Assembly (NCBI GenBank): GCA_020434645.1
Contig: JAGRAK010000158.1
Location: forward strand, 1 to 5,098
Length of the DNA: 5,098 bases
Origin: Bdellovibrionales bacterium
GTDB lineage: Bacteria; Bdellovibrionota; Bdellovibrionia; Bdellovibrionales; UBA1609
Direction: 5' to 3'
Made by a program: the position numbers and the translations under genes. Positions 1-5,098 of the stretch are shown here, piece after piece (positions within the stretch are counted from its first letter, which is position 1; each line of letters opens with the position of its first letter). The notes beneath the pieces are model-generated. The model saw only the letters and a list, made by a program, of their open reading frames with translations, was not told where the DNA came from and made no database searches.

Positions 1-171
1 AAAATATTTAGCAAATCAAAAATGATTAAAGGCTCATAACAAAATATATCAATACATACCTATCAAAAGTAATTTTAATAGTACTGCTGAAATTTTGACA
101 ACCGTTTGCATTTATATAAACGACAATTCAATCAGCACCACGAGCAAATTACGCGCATAGTCTTAAAAAGG
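1..171. other. AT-rich intergenic stretch after the operon, no gene seen
   Basis: Every ATG-started frame I read here stops within a few codons on both strands. A plus-strand TTGACA (95-100) matches the -35 consensus, but the nearest -10-like TATAAA (115-120) is only 14 bases away, shorter than the normal 16-18. On the minus strand TTGTCA (101-96) and TATTAA (80-75) are 15 bases apart, also poor. TTTATATAAA at 111-120 is a perfect 10-bp palindrome. No RNA gene is recognisable. Confidence 0.5.
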
Positions 172-188
172 TTACCAGGTACCTTTTT
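165..188 (-). terminator. Possible weak intrinsic terminator straddling the ubiB-like stop codon
   Basis: Arms 165-172 (aaaaaggt) and 181-188 (accttttt) are perfectly complementary over 8 bp around an 8-base loop, and the TAA stop of the ubiB-like gene (172-174) lies within the structure. An A-tract on one side and a T-tract on the other would let it act in either direction, as between convergent genes. Only the GG/CC pairs are strong, so the hairpin is weak and could be a chance product of the Lys codons near the gene end. No better terminator is visible in the remaining 164 bases. Confidence 0.35.
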
Positions 189-1833
189 TAACAAAAGCGA
201 GAATGCCAAGAACCATTGCGATGCCGTAGTGTAATGTGGCTATGGCCGAAACTCCCCATATGGTTGGGCCTTTATCCCAAATATGTAGTAGCGAACCGCT
301 TATTATAAAACTTGATATTATGAAACCTAGAAAAAGAGTGTTCGCCGCATTTTTCAATGAAATTCGCAAACCTTCAATTTCACGAATTTGGGCCTTTAAC
401 ACAAAGTCAGGAGATGATAAACGTCGCAAGATTTGTTTTATTTGTCTCGGCAGTGTTGAGACCAAAGAATTTAAATCTCGCCCGACAGAAGACAAATCGC
501 GAAGCACACGCGCCGGCTCAGCCTTAGACTGCACTAGCTCGGCCGCAAACTCCAAACCATAGGCCAAGAAATTAAAATCTTTCATGATCACATGACCCAT
601 GCCCTCAATAGAGACGATGGATTTAAAAAACATAATGAGTTCTGGCGGAAGTTGCAGCCCATATCGTGATGCCACTGCAGTTGAGTCCATCAAGAGCTTG
701 CCCACATTCACATGTTTTAAAGTTAAACCATAATAAGGCGCAATCATGTCGCGCAGATCACGCGCGAGCAAGTCAACATCTACAAGCTCAGTATATGGCG
801 CCAAATCAACATACTCGTAAGCAAATCGGTCATAATCTTCACTCGCCAAAGCCACAAACATATTGGCAATCGCCGATTGAGTCTTTCTATTCAGACGCCC
901 AATTACGCCGAAATCAATTAGTCCCACTCGATTATTTGGCAATACAAACATATTGCCCGCATGAAGGTCGCCATGAAAAAGACCATCAGTGAAAACCATT
1001 TTCAAGTAACACCGCAAGCCCACACGTAGAACAGCTTCAGGATTAATGCCTTCCTGATCAAGTGCATTTTTATGGCTGAGTGGTATTCCTTCTAGTTCTT
1101 CAAGAACTAGAACACGCTTGCCCGAATAGGCGCCATACACATCTGGTATTTTTATGCTCGGTTCTTTTGAAAAATTCTCTTGAAAGCGGCGAATATTATT
1201 CGCTTCAATTACAAAATTAGTTTCAAGATCTAATGTGCGCGCAAATTCATCAACAACTGCCGATGGATTAAAAAGTTTAGCCTCAGGCACGTACTTATCT
1301 AAAAGTTCTGCCAATATGTAGAGAACACCCAAATCTTCACTTATGATTTTTTCGATCCCTGGGCGTTGAATTTTAACAACAACGCGTTCACCACTAGTCA
1401 GTTGTGCCAAATGAACTTGAGCGATGCTCCCCGCAGCTAAAGCTTCACGATTAAACGATGAAAATATTTTTTCTGGATTTGAACCGAAATGACTTTTCAA
1501 AACTGATTCAATTTCAGAATACTTAAGTGGTGTCACTTGATCATGAAACTTTTTAAATTCTTCAGTGTAAATTGGTGGAATTAAGTCTGGTCGCGTGGCT
1601 AACAATTGCCCAAACTTCACAAATGTCGGACCCAACTCTTCAAAAGCTAAACGCAAGCGCTCAGCCGTGGTAAGATCACTTGTGTTTGCGGGGATTAGTC
1701 TTTCGAGAACTGTGAAGTGGCGAAGATTTGTCTTCTCTATTATGTCTTGAAACCCGTACTTGGCGAACGTCGACACGATCGTCTTGAGACGACCCGCGCT
1801 TTTGATGGGATTGGCTTTTCGCTTGAGGAGCAT
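172..1833 (-). CDS. ubiB: UbiB/AarF (ABC1/ADCK) family atypical kinase-like protein
   Basis: Members of this family support ubiquinone or other isoprenoid-lipid metabolism through ATPase/kinase-like activity at the membrane. From the chosen start it is 553 residues. Seen: the family-specific KxGQ motif (K73-F-G-Q76) followed by LATRPDLIPP; a nucleotide loop AAGSIAQVH (133-141); the VAIK-type lysine K154 in VVVKIQRP; LDLETNFVIEANNIRRF (201-217); the catalytic-loop equivalent HGDLHAGN (287-294, D289 and N294); the DFG motif (307-309) in LIDFGVIGRL; and two C-terminal membrane helices (about 499-518 and 525-547), as in UbiB. I start it at the ATG at 1831-1833 (MLLKRKANPIKS), preceded by AAAGGGGG; an in-frame ATG at 1911 would add 26 residues unlike the family and lies in the conserved S1 coding part of rnr. 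Even so the gene overlaps rnr by 158 bases. Family membership is very sure; whether it acts in ubiquinone, menaquinone or other lipid biology cannot be told, so the symbol is by family. Confidence 0.93.
   Translation of the reverse strand: MLLKRKANPIKSAGRLKTIVSTFAKYGFQDIIEKTNLRHFTVLERLIPANTSDLTTAERLRLAFEELGPTFVKFGQLLATRPDLIPPIYTEEFKKFHDQVTPLKYSEIESVLKSHFGSNPEKIFSSFNREALAAGSIAQVHLAQLTSGERVVVKIQRPGIEKIISEDLGVLYILAELLDKYVPEAKLFNPSAVVDEFARTLDLETNFVIEANNIRRFQENFSKEPSIKIPDVYGAYSGKRVLVLEELEGIPLSHKNALDQEGINPEAVLRVGLRCYLKMVFTDGLFHGDLHAGNMFVLPNNRVGLIDFGVIGRLNRKTQSAIANMFVALASEDYDRFAYEYVDLAPYTELVDVDLLARDLRDMIAPYYGLTLKHVNVGKLLMDSTAVASRYGLQLPPELIMFFKSIVSIEGMGHVIMKDFNFLAYGLEFAAELVQSKAEPARVLRDLSSVGRDLNSLVSTLPRQIKQILRRLSSPDFVLKAQIREIEGLRISLKNAANTLFLGFIISSFIISGSLLHIWDKGPTIWGVSAIATLHYGIAMVLGILAFVKKGTW
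1090..1112. repeat. Perfect 23-bp inverted repeat inside the ubiB-like gene
   Basis: Arms ttctagttctt (1090-1100) and aagaactagaa (1102-1112) are exact reverse complements around a single central base. On the coding strand the segment encodes V-L-E-E-L-E within the VLVLEELEGIPL part of the kinase-like domain, a conserved position in the family, so the symmetry may come partly from repeated Leu and Glu codons. With one central base it cannot form a normal RNA hairpin unless several inner pairs open; as DNA it resembles a dimer-binding operator. Confidence 0.6.
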
Positions 1834-3880
1834 GAGTAGATTTTTCCCCCTTTGGCAGCACAAAGTCAATCCGCCCGGTCTGATGATCAGCCGTTGCCAC
1901 CTGAATGACAACTGTATCCCCTATTGCATATTGATTGCCTGATTTACGTCCCACAAGTCGCAGATTTTCTTCATCAAATTCATAATTATCGCCCTCAAGC
2001 TCTTCCACATGCAAAAGACCATCAACATCAAATTTTCGCAGAGCCACGAAAACTCCAAATTTAGTGACCGAACTGATAATACCCTCAAATTCTTCACCTA
2101 AATGCTTCTCCATGAATCGCGCTTTTTTGATAGATTGAATCAGACGTTCAGCCTTAACCGAACGCTGCTCACAGGCACTCAGCATTGTGCCGGCAGAATC
2201 GAGATCATCAAATTGCATCCGAGAATAGCCTTTAACGCCAATCGCCGCCTTTAAAAGCCTATGTATTATCAAGTCCGGATATCTGCGAATTGGAGATGTA
2301 AAATGGGTATAATGCTCAAACCCCAAACCAAAGTGTCCCAAATTTTCTGGGGAATATTTAGCCTGCTTCATCGATCGGAGCGCCAAGTTATTCACAACCG
2401 ACTCTTGTGGTAAACCCTGAAATTCTTGAAGTGCCTCAGTGATGCGTTTTTGCAAACTCGAAGTACCTGTTTTCTTTGAATAACCAAACATATCTAAGAA
2501 ACGATCTAGAATTTCTAGTGCCTCTTCTTTTGGTGGCTCATGAATTCGATAAATAGAGGGCATACCTTTAGATCCAATAAACTTTGCCACCGCCACATTT
2601 GCTGCAAGCATAAGCTCTTCAATTAGCCGATGAGCAAATATTCGCTCTGATTTCACAATATCCGTAGGCACACCGGCTGCATCAAGTTCAACCACAGACT
2701 CTGGTAATTCTAAATTAAGTGAACCCTGACTAAATCTACGATCCATTAAAATATGCGAAAGCTCACTCGCGAGTTTAATTTCAGCCTTTACATGCTTAAG
2801 CTTATCCGGCACATCGCCATCTATAACCTCTTGGGCTTCACCATACGTCACTCGCGCCTGACTCTGAATAACGGCTTCGAAAAATCGGCTGCCTATCATT
2901 TCTCCGCTAAAATTAAAATCCATTTCAGCAACTAATGACAATCGAGCGACATTCGGCTTTAGAGAACAGAGTTCATTACTTAATGCTTCTGGCAGCATGG
3001 GAGAAACAAAGTTCGGAAAGTACGTACTCGTGCCCCGCTCATAAGCGTCTTTATCAATAGCTGAACCCGGACGCACATAGTGGCTCACATCTGCAATAGC
3101 CACCCAAAGACGAAACCCTGATCCTAGTTTTTCAACATAAATAGCATCATCAAAGTCTTTTGCCGTCTTGCCATCAATAGTAATGAAATTTTTCTTGCGC
3201 AGATCTTTACGCCCTTCCATATCCTGTGGACTCACCTCAGGTAGAAGCGCGCTCGCTTCTGCTAACGCCGCTTTAGAAAAAACATGTGGAATGCTTTGCG
3301 CCGCCAGCACGCGTATATTGTCGTTTTGTGGATCTGAAATGTCTCCAATGACAGAAGTAACTTCACCTCGAAAGCCGCGCACCGAATCTGGGTAACTTGT
3401 GATTTTAACCACGACCCAATCTTTATCTTCAATTTGTATGCTCGGAGGCCAACTCACTTTGAGATCTTCACCCCATGCAAAGCTTTCATCACGAAGCAAC
3501 CCCTGCGCTGAATTCACTTTCTTAATCTGACCCGACACCTGCTTTATTTCTCGGGTCACAATTTTTATTATATCTCCTCTTAAGCGATCTCCGTCCCGTT
3601 TAGTTAAAACAGTTACGCGATCGTTAGCCATCACACCTTCCATAGAATGCTTCGGGATATATACATCTGGAATTTCTCGATCGTCAGGAATAAAAAAGCC
3701 ATACCCATCAGGGTGCCTTTTCACTGTCCCTTCAATTTGCTTATTTATTGCACTTTTTTGATGCTGTTGACTTTGATGTTGTTTGCTCTTGAGTTGCTGT
3801 CCATTATTTTGTCGACCACTATGTTGCGAACCCGCTTTGTTGCGGCCGCCCTTAGACTTCTTATTTTTTTTATTTTTCAT
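1676..3880 (-). CDS. rnr: Ribonuclease R (RNB-family 3'-5' exoribonuclease)
   Basis: Degrades structured RNA processively from the 3' end in mRNA decay, rRNA quality control and trans-translation. The 734 residues show: a Lys/Gln/His-rich, probably disordered start (1-46); cold-shock domain 1 (about 49-108, with GYGFFIPDD and DVYIPKH); cold-shock domain 2 (about 112-180); the RNB catalytic domain (about 225-550); an S1 domain (about 597-676); and a basic tail (677-734). The metal-binding aspartates D236, D242, D244 and D245 in TIDGKTAKDFDDAI have the spacing of E. coli RNase R D272/278/280/281. HYTHFTSPIRRYPDL (523-537) is the second family signature. The winged-helix domain found at the N-terminus of many RNase R proteins is not evident; the short basic segment stands in its place. 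The ATG at 3878-3880 overlaps the preceding TGA, with AAGG seven bases upstream. Residues 683-734 are encoded in DNA shared with the following gene. Catalytically intact by sequence; RNase II is less likely given the basic tails. Confidence 0.96.
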   Translation of the reverse strand: MKNKKNKKSKGGRNKAGSQHSGRQNNGQQLKSKQHQSQQHQKSAINKQIEGTVKRHPDGYGFFIPDDREIPDVYIPKHSMEGVMANDRVTVLTKRDGDRLRGDIIKIVTREIKQVSGQIKKVNSAQGLLRDESFAWGEDLKVSWPPSIQIEDKDWVVVKITSYPDSVRGFRGEVTSVIGDISDPQNDNIRVLAAQSIPHVFSKAALAEASALLPEVSPQDMEGRKDLRKKNFITIDGKTAKDFDDAIYVEKLGSGFRLWVAIADVSHYVRPGSAIDKDAYERGTSTYFPNFVSPMLPEALSNELCSLKPNVARLSLVAEMDFNFSGEMIGSRFFEAVIQSQARVTYGEAQEVIDGDVPDKLKHVKAEIKLASELSHILMDRRFSQGSLNLELPESVVELDAAGVPTDIVKSERIFAHRLIEELMLAANVAVAKFIGSKGMPSIYRIHEPPKEEALEILDRFLDMFGYSKKTGTSSLQKRITEALQEFQGLPQESVVNNLALRSMKQAKYSPENLGHFGLGFEHYTHFTSPIRRYPDLIIHRLLKAAIGVKGYSRMQFDDLDSAGTMLSACEQRSVKAERLIQSIKKARFMEKHLGEEFEGIISSVTKFGVFVALRKFDVDGLLHVEELEGDNYEFDEENLRLVGRKSGNQYAIGDTVVIQVATADHQTGRIDFVLPKGEKSTHAPQAKSQSHQKRGSSQDDRVDVRQVRVSRHNREDKSSPLHSSRKTNPRKHK
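1846..1853 (-). promoter_or_regulatory. Ribosome binding site of the ubiB-like gene, inside rnr
   Basis: AAAGGGGG on the minus strand lies 12 bases before the ATG at 1833. It sits in the rnr codons for PKG (about 676-678), just after the S1 domain. It supports the 1833 start over the 1911 start. Because rnr terminates 158 bases beyond this ATG, simple stop-start coupling cannot supply ribosomes, so this site must recruit them while rnr is being translated. The spacing is somewhat longer than the usual optimum. Confidence 0.55.
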
Positions 3881-4413
3881 TCACTGACCTTATTTATTTC
3901 ATCTGAGTTATTAGGTAACTGCAGATGGCTGAGAAAACGAAGAAATTTCGCCTCCCAAACTCCTAGCTTCATACCACTTTTACACTTAGGGCAATTGATT
4001 TCTTGCGGGAGCAGTAATTTAGGAGCGTTATGACCGAGTGCCTCGACAAATTCTCTACCGCGCCTTGCGAGCAATAATTCTTCGTGGCCACAGCTTTCAC
4101 ACTCATAGGGAACATAAAATGACTCAATAATTGACTCGTCGGGCAAATATCCGTCGATCATATTGAATATGTCAATTGTACGTGGTGGCACCATGCGAAA
4201 CACAAATTGCTGACGCGTATCTTGTGATTTCATCCAACGCGACCACTTCTGCATAGCAAAGGAGCTCAAGTGTCTTAAATTTTCACAATTAAAAATAATT
4301 CTCTGAGAAAGACGAAATTTTTTATTCGGAAACTCAACATCGTCACCTAAATCGCCCGACATTTCGATAATATAATCTTCAGCTGTGTCGGGCGAAATAA
4401 GTTGAATCGGCAT
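3877..4413 (-). CDS. Putative STAS-like domain protein with C-terminal zinc ribbon
   Basis: A 178-residue soluble protein without signal peptide or membrane segment. Residues about 3-100 look like a divergent STAS (SpoIIAA-type anti-sigma-antagonist) fold: an early strand with IIEMSGDL (15-22), a strand IIFNCENL (39-46), then LSSFAMQKWSRWM (49-61) where SpoIIAA-like proteins carry DSSG and a helix, and a further strand FVFRMV (70-75). Residues 105-144 form a likely zinc ribbon, C105-x2-C108 and C141-x2-C144. The stretch SFYVPYECESCGHE (98-111) links the two halves. The four cysteines are seen directly; the STAS assignment is inference from pattern, and the Asp and Gly of the usual DSSG motif are absent, with S50/S51 kept. 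A role in partner-switching regulation is possible but unproven. The ATG at 4411-4413 overlaps the upstream stop as TAATG with no good Shine-Dalgarno, so translation probably depends on coupling. The TGA stop overlaps the rnr start as ATGA. Confidence 0.72.
   Translation of the reverse strand: MPIQLISPDTAEDYIIEMSGDLGDDVEFPNKKFRLSQRIIFNCENLRHLSSFAMQKWSRWMKSQDTRQQFVFRMVPPRTIDIFNMIDGYLPDESIIESFYVPYECESCGHEELLLARRGREFVEALGHNAPKLLLPQEINCPKCKSGMKLGVWEAKFLRFLSHLQLPNNSDEINKVSE
3888..3891 (-). promoter_or_regulatory. Ribosome binding site of rnr
   Basis: AAGG on the minus strand, seven bases before the rnr ATG, lies within the last codons of the STAS/zinc-ribbon gene. Together with the ATGA overlap it allows both direct initiation and translational coupling, and supports the ATG at 3878-3880 as the rnr start. 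Confidence 0.5.
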
Positions 4414-5098
4414 TAGAAATAAAGTGTGTATCCCACCATCGCGAGTACTCCACTCATCGAACCCGCAAAGTCACGATCGTTAATTTCGAGCTCTTTGCCC
4501 TTTGCGTCTTGTGTAATTTTCGACGAACCCGCGCCAACTAATGTTCCGCTAACAGAATCAACAGTGAACCTTTCAACACCTAAAAATCTTAAATTACCCT
4601 CAACGTTCACACAGTGAACACGTGCAAAACAAAACTCAGCGCCTAATCCTGCTTGGTACCCCAAACTACCGCCGCTAAAATCAACAGAATTGGTGGCCTC
4701 TTCAATGCTACCGCTCATATGGCCATAACCAATTCCAAACTGCGAGAAAAACTTAATCGTTTGATCTTCTAACATGTACCATTTCATCATCGGAAAAATC
4801 GTAAAGCCACTCATACTAAATGCAGTATCTGTACCTTTTTCTTCAGTGTATAAAAAGTATGAAGGTCGAAATGAAAGACCGATTGAACTACCTGATATTC
4901 TATAACCTATATGACCATTAACTTCCCAGGCATTACCAAACTTACTTGCACCAACACCACCCGCTTCAATTTCTTTATTCATGTCGTCTTGGTCAGCATT
5001 AATAAATCCGATATTGCCGCCCATTGACCAGCCACCTTGCCCGGCAGCGAAAGCACTCGAAAAACCAACGCCCACTAGAGCCATCAAAACAAATTTAA
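4413..5098 (-). CDS. Small outer-membrane beta-barrel protein, 5' end cut by the window edge
   Basis: Probably an outer-membrane protein of the 8-stranded OmpA-like/OMP_b-brl type; its specific role is not recognised. The visible N-terminus reads K-F-V-L-M-A-L-V-G-V-G-F-S-S-A-F-A-A-G, the hydrophobic core and A-x-A cleavage site of a signal peptide. The frame stays open to the right edge, so the true start is most likely a few codons outside; the in-window TTG (5087) and ATG (5084) would cut off the basic start of the signal. Downstream are alternating, Gly- and aromatic-rich stretches typical of membrane beta-strands (for example GWSMGGNIGF, IGLSFRPSYFLY, SQFGIGYGHM, LGYQAGLGAEF), and the protein ends in GYTLYF with the C-terminal Phe expected of a BAM substrate. 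Two cysteines in CFARVHC (about 60% along) could form a disulfide. The TAA stop shares one base with the next gene's ATG. The barrel class is fairly sure; the function is unknown. Confidence 0.75.
   Translation of the reverse strand, partial: KFVLMALVGVGFSSAFAAGQGGWSMGGNIGFINADQDDMNKEIEAGGVGASKFGNAWEVNGHIGYRISGSSIGLSFRPSYFLYTEEKGTDTAFSMSGFTIFPMMKWYMLEDQTIKFFSQFGIGYGHMSGSIEEATNSVDFSGGSLGYQAGLGAEFCFARVHCVNVEGNLRFLGVERFTVDSVSGTLVGAGSSKITQDAKGKELEINDRDFAGSMSGVLAMVGYTLYF

Larger units (their letters stand above)
172..5098 (-). other. Probable four-gene operon with touching or overlapping genes
   Basis: The genes for the beta-barrel, the STAS/zinc-ribbon protein, RNase R and the UbiB-like protein share one strand and leave no intergenic base: TAATG at 4411-4415, ATGA at 3877-3880 and a 158-bp overlap at 1676-1833. 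No room for independent intergenic promoters exists between them, so one transcript from a promoter right of the window is the simplest reading; promoters inside coding sequence cannot be excluded. The products do not share an obvious pathway. Confidence 0.7.

Noticed and set aside
95..120. Plus-strand promoter (TTGACA with TATAAA) making a small RNA that ends at the 165-188 hairpin
   Set aside because: The 14-base spacer is too short for a good sigma-70 promoter and no structured RNA is evident; kept only as a remark on the intergenic stretch.
236..992. Two plus-strand open frames of 108 residues each (236-562 and 666-992)
   Set aside because: Both lie antisense to the well-conserved UbiB-like gene and show no recognisable domain; the equal length is coincidence.
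1834..1911. Longer ubiB-like reading frame starting at the ATG at 1911
   Set aside because: The extra 26 residues do not resemble the UbiB N-terminus, they lie opposite the conserved S1 domain coding of rnr, and the 1833 ATG has its own Shine-Dalgarno.
2764..2801. Short palindromes actcgcgagt (2764-2773) and gcttaagc (2794-2801)
   Set aside because: Eight to ten base palindromes are expected by chance in a window of this size, and both sit in rnr coding sequence.
2753..3395. Plus-strand open frames within rnr (2753-2935 and 3168-3395)
   Set aside because: They are shadows of the conserved RNB domain coding sequence.
3647..4033. Plus-strand open frame encoding a hydrophobic 128-residue peptide
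   Set aside because: It is the antisense of the Lys/Gln-rich rnr start and the end of the zinc-ribbon gene; hydrophobicity is the expected mirror of such codons.
5082..5087. TTG (5087) or ATG (5084) as the true start of the beta-barrel gene
   Set aside because: The frame continues upstream with K-F-V, which fits the basic beginning of the signal peptide, so the real start is most likely just outside the window.

Overview
The window is a compact bacterial chromosomal segment in which every gene lies on the minus strand, read from right to left. The DNA leans AT-rich. The gene set suggests a Gram-negative bacterium: a secreted beta-barrel ending in Phe, an RNase R, and a UbiB/AarF-family kinase-like protein with two C-terminal membrane helices. 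The RNase R tails, the style of the UbiB C-terminal half, and a small protein that looks like a STAS domain fused to a zinc ribbon recall Bdellovibrionota or related former deltaproteobacteria. That placement is by recollection of family style and is tentative.

Layout in transcription order. (1) 5098-4413: 3' part of a gene for a small outer-membrane beta-barrel protein; its start codon lies beyond the right edge. (2) 4413-3877: a 178-residue protein, probable STAS-like N-terminal half plus a four-cysteine zinc ribbon. (3) 3880-1676: ribonuclease R (rnr), with all RNB catalytic aspartates present. (4) 1833-172: UbiB/AarF (ABC1/ADCK) family protein. (5) 171-1: AT-rich, non-coding, with a possible weak hairpin terminator straddling the ubiB-like stop codon.

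The four genes have no gaps between them: junction 1/2 is TAATG (one base shared), junction 2/3 is ATGA (four bases shared), and genes 3/4 overlap by 158 bases in different frames. This strongly suggests one transcript with translational coupling at the first two junctions. The gene products do not form an obvious pathway: envelope protein, putative regulator, RNA decay enzyme, quinone/lipid-related kinase-like protein. I therefore read this as a shared-expression cluster rather than a biochemical pathway. I see no mobile element, tRNA, rRNA, CRISPR array or defence system.

The most notable points are the 158-bp rnr/ubiB overlap, which encodes the whole basic tail of RNase R; the uncharacterised STAS-plus-zinc-ribbon protein; a perfect 23-bp inverted repeat inside the ubiB-like gene; and a Gly in the normally Ala-rich nucleotide loop of the UbiB-like protein. 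None of them amounts to clear evidence of a new system.
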